Made by a program: the position numbers and the translations under genes
Part shown: one piece after another, positions 23,782 through 32,492 of the stretch
Layout: the number at the start of each line of letters is the position of its first letter
Position numbering within the stretch: the stretch's first letter is position 1
Notes under the pieces: generated by a model
What the model was told of the DNA's origin: nothing
Seen by the model: the letters and a program-made list of their open reading frames with translations, nothing else
Database searches by the model: none
NCBI GenBank assembly: GCA_001783515.1
Contig: MFMN01000010.1
Coordinates: 22,060-54,780 of the forward strand
Length of the DNA: 32,721 nucleotides
Direction: 5' to 3'
Source of the DNA: Candidatus Kaiserbacteria bacterium RIFCSPLOWO2_12_FULL_50_10
GTDB taxonomy: Bacteria > Patescibacteriota > Minisyncoccia > Phycocordibacterales > UBA918

Positions 23782-25827
23782 TTACTTTGCGAGTCCCAAA
23801 TAGGGAATCAGCTTCGACGGGTCGAGGTCGCGTCCGCGGAATGCGCGGAAGGATTCCGTCATGGAGCGTGAAGCGCCCGGTGCAAGAATTTCCTTGCGGT
23901 AACGCTCGGCAACGGCTGCATTTGTCAGCCCGCCTTCTTCCTTGAACGCAGCATATACATCCGCCACATACCCCTCGGCAATCATGTAGCTGCAGTAGCC
24001 CGCAGCATACCCTCCCGAAAAGATGTGGGTGAACGAATGTGGGACACGAAGTTCCGGATGACTCGGACGCATCAGGATTTCCTGCGAAAGGTCGGTATAC
24101 AACGCAAGGAGCTTATCTTCCGTATCACATGCATACAAATGTGCGAACCAGTCAAAGAAGCCGGACAAGACTTGCCGCGCAACCATCGAACCAGACTCCC
24201 AATGTCGTTGTGCAATGAGTGCATCGAGGAGCTCGTCGGGAATCGGCTTGCCACTTTCGTGGTGTGCAGACATCTCCTTGAGCACCTCGCGCTCCCAGCA
24301 CCAGTTCTCGAAGAATTGACTGGGGAGTTCGACGGTGTCCCACTCGACATGCATCATGCTGGTTGCGGCATAGCTTGTTTCTGCGAGGAGATGATGAAAA
24401 ACATGCCCCGACTCATGGAAGAGGGTGATCATCTCGTCGTGCGAGAGGCACGCCTCGCCACTGGCTGGCTTACGGAAGTTGCCCACAAGGTGTGCGACGG
24501 GAAGCTGTGTCACTTCGCCGTTCACCACACGACGACTGAGCGCCGAGTCCATCCATGCGCCACCCTGCTTGCCTGTGCGTTCAAAGAGGTCCATGTACAA
24601 GCCGGCGACCGTTTTGCCCTGTTTGTTTTTGACGGCAAACGCGGTGACACTTTCGTGCCACACGCTCGCGCCCTCAATCGGCGAGAGCGTCACGCCCCAC
24701 CAGTTCTCGAGAATTTCAGAGAGTTTGGCGAGCACCTTGCTCAGCGGGAAGTACGTGCGGACTTTTTCACTGTCGAACTGGAATTTCTCGTTTGCAATGA
24801 TGTTTGAGATGTATGCATTGTCCCATGGCTTGAGTTCATTGATACCAAGTTCCTTTGCCTTTCCTTGCCAGGTGGCAAAGTCTGCCTGGGCAGAGGATTG
24901 TGCTGCGACGCCAATGGTGTGAAGAAAATCTGCCACACCTTCAACGCCAACATCTCTCGCCGCCTTTGTGGCGAGAGACAGCTCATTGAATGACAAGAAC
25001 CCGAGCAGCTTTGCTTTACGCGCACGCAGCATAAGGATGCGCGGCATGAGTGCGCCGTTGTCAGCGTCTTTGGCGACGCGTGACAGCGAGGATGCACGTG
25101 CATAACGGGCGGTCCAAACTTCCTTGCGGAGCCAGCGGCTATGCGCGTGTTCGAGCACGGCCATCGTGTCACTTATCCCGAGCGTAATGAGCGCGCCGTC
25201 CAGCCCTTTCTTTTTGGCAGCGTCACGCATGGCGCTTTGCACTGCTTCGGGAATGCCTTCTAGGCGACGGCAGGCCTTCATCGGAACATGGAGCGACCAA
25301 GCATCCGTTGATGTGGTGACGTTGTTTGCGAACGTTGTTGCAAGCGACGCCAGTTCTTGGTTAATGTCGCGCAGCTCGTCCTGCTCTTTTTTCGGCAGGT
25401 CAGCACCCGCAAGCGTAAACGATTCAATGGCCTTCAAGACGATACGCTGCTGCTCCGCGGTAAGCGTCGTGAAATCATCGCGAGCGCGTACCTCTTTGAT
25501 GGCCGCAAACAAACCAGCATGGAAAACCATGTCCGCGCTGTACTGGACGTCAAGCGCATTCACTGCATCCACCGCTTCCTTGAGTTGTGGGTATTTCTCC
25601 TTCATCGTCATAAAGAGATGATGGAGCGGCCCGCGGAGGCGTGCGATCTCGTTGTCATTGTCCTCATCGGCATTGATGTCTGCAAACGTTGGCGACGCAA
25701 TCGACGCCACATGGTCAGCAAAAGCACGGCCGTTGTCATACAACCGCTGGAGCTCTGCAAGCGTCTTGGCTGCATCAAACGTCTCCCACACGGGGAGAGT
25801 CAAACCATCGCGAATTTCGTACTTCAT
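23782..25827 (-). CDS. M3-family metallopeptidase (oligopeptidase A/Dcp-like)
   Basis: 681 aa; TLFHESGHVFHHLLAE HExxH motif; GNFRKPASGEACLSHDEM; FSGGYAAGYCSYMIAE; SD-like aaaagggg before ATG. Confidence 0.95.
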   Translation of the reverse strand: MKYEIRDGLTLPVWETFDAAKTLAELQRLYDNGRAFADHVASIASPTFADINADEDNDNEIARLRGPLHHLFMTMKEKYPQLKEAVDAVNALDVQYSADMVFHAGLFAAIKEVRARDDFTTLTAEQQRIVLKAIESFTLAGADLPKKEQDELRDINQELASLATTFANNVTTSTDAWSLHVPMKACRRLEGIPEAVQSAMRDAAKKKGLDGALITLGISDTMAVLEHAHSRWLRKEVWTARYARASSLSRVAKDADNGALMPRILMLRARKAKLLGFLSFNELSLATKAARDVGVEGVADFLHTIGVAAQSSAQADFATWQGKAKELGINELKPWDNAYISNIIANEKFQFDSEKVRTYFPLSKVLAKLSEILENWWGVTLSPIEGASVWHESVTAFAVKNKQGKTVAGLYMDLFERTGKQGGAWMDSALSRRVVNGEVTQLPVAHLVGNFRKPASGEACLSHDEMITLFHESGHVFHHLLAETSYAATSMMHVEWDTVELPSQFFENWCWEREVLKEMSAHHESGKPIPDELLDALIAQRHWESGSMVARQVLSGFFDWFAHLYACDTEDKLLALYTDLSQEILMRPSHPELRVPHSFTHIFSGGYAAGYCSYMIAEGYVADVYAAFKEEGGLTNAAVAERYRKEILAPGASRSMTESFRAFRGRDLDPSKLIPYLGLAK

Positions 25828-25960
25828 TGGAAACCCCTTTTCAGTTAGTTAAGGAACAGAGAACTTTCTGCTGCCGACAGACTAGTACACTCTACTCAGG
25901 ATGTCAACGCATGCCGGCGCAGTACACTGTTTGAATCCTATGTCCTCTCGTTATAGCAAC

Positions 25961-25987
25961 AAAAAATCTGCGAGACGCAGATTTTTT
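25961..25987. terminator. Bidirectional intrinsic terminator
   Basis: aaaaaatctgcgagacgcagatttttt. Confidence 0.85.
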
Positions 25988-25996
25988 ATTATTTGG

Positions 25997-26083
25997 CGGA
26001 AGAGGTGAGATTCGAACTCACGGTCCCCTTTCAGAGACGACTGTTTTCAAGACAGTTCCGATAGACCACTCTGGCACTCTTCC
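25997..26083 (-). tRNA. tRNA-Ser (TGA)
   Basis: Reverse complement class II tRNA: acceptor ggaagag/ctcttcc, anticodon loop cttgaaa, long variable arm. Confidence 0.93.
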
Positions 26084-26192
26084 GTCCGTGTACTGTGCAT
26101 TTCACGGTGTCGATACTATATCATTTTTTTAAAAATAAACAACTTTTTTCCGAGGTGGTGCTCCATGTGACAATTAGCGCATCTGTGCACAC

Positions 26193-26226
26193 AAAAAAAG
26201 GCACCGCAGGGGAGTCCTGCGGCGCT
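26193..26226 (-). terminator. Intrinsic terminator for the 26231-26638 gene
   Basis: On minus strand ccgcaggactcccctgcgg...ttttttt. Confidence 0.8.
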
Positions 26227-26230
26227 GGAG

Positions 26231-26638
26231 CTAGACCATGATATGTCCATCGTCACCGGTGGGTAACAATTCGATTTCGTGCTCAGTGAACGGCACGTCT
26301 TGTTCACCGTCACGATGTGCATTGGGGGACGCAACATCATTGTGCGATGAACGCTTTCGATTCACCGCTTCGTGCTTACGGCGATGCGCGCGGGCTTCGT
26401 AGCAGTACAGTGCCATGCGAAGGTGGTAGAGCGCGTCTGCGGTTTCGTTGCAGGGAAGTACCTCGAACAGATACTTTGTGCGATCAATACATGCCCGTAA
26501 TACCTCTTGTGTCTGCACGCCACCCCATTCCTCAGAATACTGGATCGCGCCGCCTGAGCGTTTTACAAACTTGAGTTCGCAGGTGCCGCCACCGAGCTCG
26601 CGAAGTTCGTAGATGTGTCCTTGATCGAGAACCTTCAT
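26231..26638 (-). CDS. Conserved hypothetical of a phage-associated type, with a helical-hairpin-like segment
   Basis: MKVLDQGHIYELRELGGGTCELKFVKRSG...TQEVLRACIDRTKYLFEVLPCNETADALYHLRMALYCYEARAHRRK; SD aaggaag; dedicated terminator. Confidence 0.65.
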   Translation of the reverse strand: MKVLDQGHIYELRELGGGTCELKFVKRSGGAIQYSEEWGGVQTQEVLRACIDRTKYLFEVLPCNETADALYHLRMALYCYEARAHRRKHEAVNRKRSSHNDVASPNAHRDGEQDVPFTEHEIELLPTGDDGHIMV

Positions 26639-26804
26639 GTCAACTTCCTTTCTATAAAAAACAGCCTACAGAGAGGCTATCATGTTCTTCTCCAAATGCA
26701 ACACATGTGTATGTGTAGCGGTACAAAAAAGCCGGGCAGGGTTGGTGCTGCGCCGGCCGGGGTGGGTGAATGTGGTGCTGCATGTTTTAGCGCGCCTCCC
26801 AGAA

Positions 26805-27002
26805 CTAGTTGTCGCCGTGGTGGCGATGGAAGACAGTGATCCAGCAGTTGCCGTCGAGGTCGTGTGTCTGGATGGGTGGCAGCAGAATCTCGGTCGAGAG
26901 TCGCTGGTGCTTGACCCACTCATTGAACTTCCTCTTGAGCTGCTCCTCGTTCTTGCCTTTGATGATTTCCATCATCAGGCCCTGGGCGGAGATGCTTTCC
27001 AT
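26805..27002 (-). CDS. Small hypothetical protein (65 aa)
   Basis: Strong SD (aaggag, 6-7 nt before ATG); MESISAQGLMMEIIKGKNEEQLKRKFNEWVKHQR... Confidence 0.6.
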   Translation of the reverse strand: MESISAQGLMMEIIKGKNEEQLKRKFNEWVKHQRLSTEILLPPIQTHDLDGNCWITVFHRHHGDN

Positions 27003-27111
27003 GGTGTGCTCCTTTCAAACACGTAGGGTGCGCGATATGCGTCCCATTTGCTAAGAATACTCTTTCATCCTAAGAATGCAAGAAAGAATGAGGTGTGATA
27101 TGCTGGCAGAC

Positions 27112-27741
27112 ATGATTGAAGGTATTGCGATAGTAGGCATCCTCGTGATGTCGATTGTGCTCCATGAGGTTGCGCACGGATGGATGGCAAATGCGCTTGG
27201 TGACCCGACGGCCAGGCTTGCGGGAAGACTCTCGGCAAATCCTGTCTCACACATTGACCCGATTGGCTCGATTTTGATTCCTGGTTTTCTCTACCTCACG
27301 CAGGCAGGATTTATGTTCGGCTGGGCAAAGCCGGTGCCGTACAATCCGCACCTTATCCGTGCACCATTCGGACTACAGCATAAGTGGGCGGAAGCGCTGG
27401 TTGCATTTGCGGGACCTGGTATGAATATAGTACTTGCGCTCACCTTTGCGCTGCTTATTCGCGTGGTGCCGGCACCGAGCCTTGTGGCGCTCTTTACCAT
27501 TCCGATATACGTCAATATTCTTCTTGCGTTCTTCAACCTTATTCCATTTCCGCCGCTTGATGGCAGCAAGATTCTCTCGGCATTCTTGCCGCGCAGGGCT
27601 GCATATAGCTACGACCGCGCCATGCGTCGCGTTGAATCGTATGGTATGTTCGCGTCACTTCTCTTTATCTTCGTGTTTGTCACCTTCTTCTCAGTACCAT
27701 TTTTTAGATTCGTCACTATGATTGTCGCTGCGTTGACATGA
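27112..27741 (+). CDS. Site-2 protease-like M50 family membrane metallopeptidase
   Basis: VLHEVAHGWMANALGDPTARLAGRLSANPVSHIDPIGSILIP (HExxH) and NLIPFPPLDGSKIL (NPxPPLDG-like); start chosen at ATG 7 nt after TATGCT. Confidence 0.92.
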   Translation: MIEGIAIVGILVMSIVLHEVAHGWMANALGDPTARLAGRLSANPVSHIDPIGSILIPGFLYLTQAGFMFGWAKPVPYNPHLIRAPFGLQHKWAEALVAFAGPGMNIVLALTFALLIRVVPAPSLVALFTIPIYVNILLAFFNLIPFPPLDGSKILSAFLPRRAAYSYDRAMRRVESYGMFASLLFIFVFVTFFSVPFFRFVTMIVAALT

Positions 27742-27835
27742 TACAGAATTCGCGTACACTACACGAAGTCGCTGGCACTGCGCGCCACCTTTATGAGCGC
27801 CATGACAGCAATGTAAGAAATAAATAACACATTTT

Positions 27836-28213
27836 ATGCACGAAGATCAGAATTTTCTCGAGATGGTAGTCAAGGCTTTGGTTGATCATCCAGAAGCAGT
27901 TGTTATTACCCGTACCGTTGATGAAATGGGAGTCCTCCTTTCACTCAAGGTACACGCAGATGACATGGGTAAAATTATCGGACGTTCAGGCAACACTGCC
28001 AAGGCTATCCGTACACTCCTCCGTGTTGTTGGCATGAAGTACGACGCACGTGTCAACCTTAAGGTTGATGAACCAGAAGGCGGCCGCCGCCCTTCACTCT
28101 CTTCAGCAGACATTGCCGAAGCAAATGAAGCACCTACCGAAGTAGCAACAAACGGCTCAGGTCAGGTATCTGACGCGGACATCGATGCTGCAATTGACGG
28201 ACTTAAGATTTAA
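27836..28213 (+). CDS. KH-domain RNA-binding protein (KhpA-like)
   Basis: LEMVVKALVDHPEAVVITRTVDE...LKVHADDMGKIIGRSGNTAKAIRTLLRVVGMKYDARVNLKV. Confidence 0.92.
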   Translation: MHEDQNFLEMVVKALVDHPEAVVITRTVDEMGVLLSLKVHADDMGKIIGRSGNTAKAIRTLLRVVGMKYDARVNLKVDEPEGGRRPSLSSADIAEANEAPTEVATNGSGQVSDADIDAAIDGLKI

Positions 28214-28220
28214 CTCATTA

Positions 28221-28243
28221 CAAAAGGCGCTTCGCGCCTTTTG
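28221..28243 (+). terminator. Intrinsic terminator
   Basis: caaaaggcgcttcgcgccttttg. Confidence 0.8.
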
Positions 28244-28334
28244 CTTTGCTCGTAAAACCGCTATGGGAAGCACGCATATTCCGAGTTGTCCACATTGACG
28301 TTTTTGCTGAACTCTGCTATATTGGCGGGGTTTG

Positions 28335-28559
28335 ATGCCAGAAAAGATGAACGAAAAGGAACCCACCGTATTTGGGACCGTCACAGAGGTGTTACCAAAC
28401 ACCCTGTTTCGTGTTGTTTTAGATGGTACAACAGAACCAATTATTGCATACCTCGCGGGTAAGATGCGCAAGTTTCGCATCCGCGTACTTATTGGCGACA
28501 AGGTAGAGCTTGTTACCGACCCTTACGGCGGTAGAGCTCGCATTACGCGAAGAAAGTAA
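28335..28559 (+). CDS. infA: Translation initiation factor IF-1
   Basis: VFGTVTEVLPNTLFRVVLDGTTEPIIAYLAGKMRKFRIRVLIGDKVELVTDPYGGRARITRRK. Confidence 0.95.
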   Translation: MPEKMNEKEPTVFGTVTEVLPNTLFRVVLDGTTEPIIAYLAGKMRKFRIRVLIGDKVELVTDPYGGRARITRRK

Positions 28560-28748
28560 CAGGGAAGTATAGTTGGTATTTTTGTACCCACCCACGCACT
28601 ATATATGTCGGCGCTCTGGCAGTGAACGATATAGCATAGTACATGGCGTAACCTATTTTCTAGAAATAAGGTAGCTGAAGGGGGAACCAATCACATCAAT
28701 CCATCAAATCGTTTTCTTCGGAGAACATATTATTAGTCATACACTAGT

Positions 28749-28865
28749 ATGAAAGTACGATCATCAGTCAAAAAAATTAGTCCCGACGATCAAATCGTAA
28801 AGCGCCGCGGTGTAGTCTTCGTCATCAACAAGAAGAAGCCTCGCCATAAGCAGCGCCAGGGTTAA
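28749..28865 (+). CDS. rpmJ: 50S ribosomal protein L36 (cysteine-free form)
   Basis: [38 protein letters not shown] between infA and rpsM. Confidence 0.93.
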   Translation: MKVRSSVKKISPDDQIVKRRGVVFVINKKKPRHKQRQG

Positions 28866-28876
28866 TCCGTATCTAT

Positions 28877-29254
28877 ATGCGAATTGTAGGTATCAATATT
28901 CCAGACAACAAGCATCTCTCGTACGGTCTTACCGCTGTGTACGGCGTTGGTCTCGCGCGAGCGCAGAGCATCCTCAAGGAGCTCGGCATCGACGAGTACA
29001 CCAAAGCCCCAGAGCTTACGACTGAACAAGAAAACGCGATTCGTGAAAAAGTTGAATCTTTCACAATCGAAGGTGACTTGAAGCGTGAAATCGCGGCAAA
29101 CATCCGTCGTCTCAAAGACGTCGGTTCGTACCGCGGTTCTCGTCACGCAAAACGACTTCCAGCGCGTGGTCAGCGCACGAAGACAAATTCACGCACCCTT
29201 AAGGGCGTGAAGAAGACTATGGGTAGCGGCCGCCGCAAACTCGAAAAGACCTAA
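28877..29254 (+). CDS. rpsM: 30S ribosomal protein S13
   Basis: MRIVGINIPDNKHLSYGLTAVYGVGLARAQSIL...RHAKRLPARGQRTKTNSRTLKG. Confidence 0.97.
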   Translation: MRIVGINIPDNKHLSYGLTAVYGVGLARAQSILKELGIDEYTKAPELTTEQENAIREKVESFTIEGDLKREIAANIRRLKDVGSYRGSRHAKRLPARGQRTKTNSRTLKGVKKTMGSGRRKLEKT

Positions 29255-29255
29255 A

Positions 29256-29375
29256 ACTTCCAAAATTGGTCCATCTGCACCTTGCAGAAGCTAATTTTTA
29301 TCTCCGCCGTATGTTGAATACGTCTACAATAAAAATTACCTCCTGCAAGACGCACCTGAACTCAATTTTGAAAGT
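29256..29375 (+). ncRNA. Structured intergenic element, copy A (rpsM-rpsK)
   Basis: Outer stem acttccaaaattg/caattttgaaagt; inner aattttta...taaaaatt and cgtat-gttga-atacg. Confidence 0.65.
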
Positions 29376-29437
29376 TTTAGACTCAAGAGATTACGTCTCC
29401 GTATTCTATAGTTTAAGACCACACACTAACTCATTAT

Positions 29438-29866
29438 ATGGGAAAGAAACGAATTATTAAAAAGTCAGGTGGTTCGTCAGCAAACGCACAGCGCGCACTC
29501 GCACGAGTGCCGAAGATGAAGGTTGCATCAGGTACGTTTAACGTAGCTGCGACGTTCAACAACACCATCGTCTCGCTCTGCGACACGAAGGGCAATCTTG
29601 TCCTTCAGGCGTCAGCTGGTGCAATCGGATTCTCCGGTTCACGTAAGTCGACACCGTTCGCTGCCACTAAGGTTGGCGAACTCCTCGCAGAGAAGGCAGC
29701 ACAGATGGGTATGAAGGAAGCGAAGGTTGTTATTAAGGGGGTTGGCCCAGGTCGTGAATCTGCACTCCGCGGATTCATTACTAAGGGTATCGTTATCACA
29801 TCCATCACTGATGTGACACCGGTGCCGCACAACGGTCCACGTCCGAAAAAGCCTCGCCGAATCTAA
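29438..29866 (+). CDS. rpsK: 30S ribosomal protein S11
   Basis: ASGTFNVAATFNNTIVSLCDTKGNLVLQASAGAIGFSGSRKSTPFAA...VKGVGPGRESALRG. Confidence 0.97.
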   Translation: MGKKRIIKKSGGSSANAQRALARVPKMKVASGTFNVAATFNNTIVSLCDTKGNLVLQASAGAIGFSGSRKSTPFAATKVGELLAEKAAQMGMKEAKVVIKGVGPGRESALRGFITKGIVITSITDVTPVPHNGPRPKKPRRI

Positions 29867-29878
29867 TCTGAACACACT

Positions 29879-30487
29879 ATGAAACTAGGACCAAAGTTTA
29901 AGCTCGCCAAGCGCCTCGGTGCCCCGATCTTCTCGAAGACCCAGTCAGTGAAGTTCCAGAACTCACTTGCGCGCCCCGGCCGTGTTCTCAAGAACCGCCG
30001 TGGCAATATGTCCGATTACAAGAAGCAGCTCCTCGAAAAGCAGAAGATGCGCTTCACGTACGGACTCTCTGAACGTCAGTTCAGTACCTACGTTGCAAAG
30101 TCAATCGAATCTGGCCATCAGCCGATTCCTGCACTCATGGCAATGCTCGAGTCACGACTCGACAGCGTCGTGTACCGTCTCGGTATTGCAAAGACTCGCA
30201 CACAGGCTCGTCAGCTCGTGACCCATGGTCACATCACGCTCAATGGTCGTAAGCTCAACATCCCTTCAGCTATTGTAAAAAATGGCGACGAAGTGGCTGT
30301 CCGTGAAGGAAGCCGTTCAATCGGACTCCTCGCAGGCTTCGCCGAAAAGCACGCTGCACAGTCAGTACCTGCATGGCTCACCTTCGATGCAAAGAAGATG
30401 AGCGGCACCATGAAGCAAACGCCGGTAGTAGATATGAAGGAGCAGCTCTTCAATCCAGAGCTAGTTCTCGAATACTACAGCCGATAG
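29879..30487 (+). CDS. rpsD: 30S ribosomal protein S4
   Basis: MKLGPKFKLAKRLGAPIF...KQKMRFTYGLSERQFSTYVAKS...LESRLDSVVYRLGIAKTRTQARQLVTHGHITLNGRKLNIPS. Confidence 0.97.
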   Translation: MKLGPKFKLAKRLGAPIFSKTQSVKFQNSLARPGRVLKNRRGNMSDYKKQLLEKQKMRFTYGLSERQFSTYVAKSIESGHQPIPALMAMLESRLDSVVYRLGIAKTRTQARQLVTHGHITLNGRKLNIPSAIVKNGDEVAVREGSRSIGLLAGFAEKHAAQSVPAWLTFDAKKMSGTMKQTPVVDMKEQLFNPELVLEYYSR

Positions 30488-30488
30488 T

Positions 30489-30611
30489 CATTCACTCAAA
30501 ATTGGCACACTTGCATCGACTTCACAGATTTTTATCCTCATCGTACTTCGGGTACGACTCCGGTAAAAATATGCTCCAGCCGAAGCAATTGCACTCAATT
30601 TTGAGCGAATG
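30489..30611 (+). ncRNA. Structured intergenic element, copy B (rpsD-rpoA)
   Basis: Outer stem cattcactcaaaattg/caattttgagcgaatg (15/16); inner atttttatcctcatcgtacttcgggtacgactccggtaaaaat. Confidence 0.7.
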
Positions 30612-30678
30612 CCAATTGTTCTAAATTACGTCTGTAATTTGAATGAAAGATTTATTAAACATATTAGACTAACGTACT

Positions 30679-31635
30679 ATGCTTGACACCACTGTTGCGC
30701 TCCCGTCGCAGCCACGCGCAATTCTCGAAGAGGGAAATGCAGGAACCTATGAGATTGACGGCTTCTATCCGGGTTACGGACATACGCTCGGCAACTCATT
30801 GCGACGCATTATTTTGTCGTCGCTTCCCGGAGCTGCTATCACGCACGTAAAAGTGCAGGGAGCAGAGCACGAGTTCTCGGTGCTCGATGGTGTTCGTGAG
30901 GACGTTCTCACGATTCTTCTCAACTTGAAGCGTCTTCGCTTCAAGATGCACGATACTACCGAGCCAATCACCGTTACGCTCAGCGTAAAGGGACCTGGTG
31001 TAGTATCTGCAGAGCATATCGATTGTCCGGCGACTATCGAGGTTCTCAATCCTGATCAGTACATTGCGGAAATCACCGGCAAAACTGACCTCACCATCGA
31101 AATGACCGTCGCACACGGACTCGGGTATGTCGCTCGCGACGTACACGAAAAAGAGCGCATGACAGTCGGTGTGATTGCGCTCGATGCGGTGTTTACACCA
31201 ATTCGTCGCGTCAACTACGATGTTGAACAGATGCGTGTCGGCGATCGAACCGACTACAACCGTCTCCGTATCACTATCGAAACTGATGGCACCATGACGC
31301 CGCGTGAAGCGCTCGAACGCTCTATCGCAACCATGATTCATCAGCTCAAGGCAATCATCGGCTTCCAAGATGAAGTCGCTGCTGCGCCGCAGGTAGCGCT
31401 CGAAGAAGTTGTGGCTGTCGAAGAACCAGACGCAGATACCCTCAAGACACGTATTGAAACACTTGACCTCACGGCACGCACCATGCGTTCACTCGAGGCA
31501 GCAAGTATTCGTACGGTCGGCGGACTCGTTCGCAAGACACGTGAGGATATCCTCGCGCTTGATGGCATCGGCGACAAGGGTCTCGACGAAATCGAGGACG
31601 TACTCAACAGTCTGAACGTTAGTCTAAAGGCATAA
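30679..31635 (+). CDS. rpoA: RNA polymerase subunit alpha
   Basis: FYPGYGHTLGNSLRRIILSSLPGAAITHVKVQGAEHEFSVLDGVREDVL...alpha-CTD SIRTVGGLVRKTREDILALDGIGDKGLDEIEDVL. Confidence 0.97.
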   Translation: MLDTTVALPSQPRAILEEGNAGTYEIDGFYPGYGHTLGNSLRRIILSSLPGAAITHVKVQGAEHEFSVLDGVREDVLTILLNLKRLRFKMHDTTEPITVTLSVKGPGVVSAEHIDCPATIEVLNPDQYIAEITGKTDLTIEMTVAHGLGYVARDVHEKERMTVGVIALDAVFTPIRRVNYDVEQMRVGDRTDYNRLRITIETDGTMTPREALERSIATMIHQLKAIIGFQDEVAAAPQVALEEVVAVEEPDADTLKTRIETLDLTARTMRSLEAASIRTVGGLVRKTREDILALDGIGDKGLDEIEDVLNSLNVSLKA

Positions 31636-31639
31636 ACCT

Positions 31640-31993
31640 ATGCGACATCACTCGAACATGCGCAAGCTCAGTCGAACTCGTCGTGGACGCACCGCACTCC
31701 TTCGTGGACTTGCAGTAGCACTCTTCACGCACGGGAAAATCGTTACGACTGAAGCAAAAGCACGCGAGCTCCGTCCGTTTGCTGAAAAGCTCATTACGGC
31801 AGGGAAGGCAGGCACCGTGGCAGCACGTCGCCTCATCGCCTCTGCACTTGGTGAGCCAAAGCCAGAAATCGTTCAGAAGCTCGTCGATGAAATTTCTGTA
31901 GCACACAAGGATCGTCCTGGTGGCTACACACGTATTATCAAGATGGGTCGCAGCCAAGCTGGTCGCGACGAGGCAGTCATCGAACTCGTATAA
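31640..31993 (+). CDS. rplQ: 50S ribosomal protein L17
   Basis: MRHHSNMRKLSRTRRGRTALLRGLAVALFTHGKIVTTEAKARELRPFAEKLIT. Confidence 0.97.
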   Translation: MRHHSNMRKLSRTRRGRTALLRGLAVALFTHGKIVTTEAKARELRPFAEKLITAGKAGTVAARRLIASALGEPKPEIVQKLVDEISVAHKDRPGGYTRIIKMGRSQAGRDEAVIELV

Positions 31994-31997
31994 TTCT

Positions 31998-32348
31998 ATG
32001 GAAACAAAGATCTACACACTCGATGCAACTGGCGCAAAGCCAGGACGTCTCGCAACACAGATTGCACACATCCTTCTTGGTAAGAACACACCTGATACAA
32101 CACGTAACCTTGTTGCGAATGTACAGGTTGTCGTCGAGAACGCATCGAAACTCGACATTACCGAAAAGCGCGGCACGGAAATCTTCCAGACCTACTCTGG
32201 TTACCAGGGCGGTCAGAAGAGCGAAACGTGGGCACACCTCGCGGCACGTCGTGGTATCTCTGAGGTACTCACGCGTATCGTCGGCGGCATGCTCCCGAAG
32301 AACAAGCTCCGTACTCCACGACTCAAAAACCTTATTATTAAGGATTAA
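31998..32348 (+). CDS. rplM: 50S ribosomal protein L13
   Basis: IYTLDATGAKPGRLATQIAHILLGK...KRGTEIFQTYSGYQGGQKSETWAHLAARRGISEVLTRIVGGMLPKNKLRTPRLKNL. Confidence 0.95.
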   Translation: METKIYTLDATGAKPGRLATQIAHILLGKNTPDTTRNLVANVQVVVENASKLDITEKRGTEIFQTYSGYQGGQKSETWAHLAARRGISEVLTRIVGGMLPKNKLRTPRLKNLIIKD

Positions 32349-32350
32349 TA

Positions 32351-32480
32351 GTACCGTTCTTCCAAAATTTGCGAATTTGTACTGGCTTCAGAGAATTTTT
32401 ATCCTCATCGTACTTGGGTACGACTCCGGTAAAAATTCTCCTCCACCCAGCACAACTTCATCAAATTTAGAAAGAAGTAC
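32351..32480 (+). ncRNA. Structured intergenic element, copy C (rplM-rpsI)
   Basis: Outer stem gtaccgttcttccaaaatttg/caaatttagaaagaagtac; inner aatttttatcctcatcgtacttgggtacgactccggtaaaaatt. Confidence 0.7.
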
Positions 32481-32492
32481 CAAACCCAAACA

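Noticed and set aside
24025-24807. 260-aa plus-strand ORF opposite the M3 peptidase
   Set aside because: Shadow ORF over a strongly supported metallopeptidase gene.
26615-27054. Overlapping plus- and minus-strand ORFs (74, 85, 79, 114, 81 aa) in the phage-like patch
   Set aside because: They overlap the SD-led 65-aa gene and its GC-rich 3' region; no independent initiation signals.
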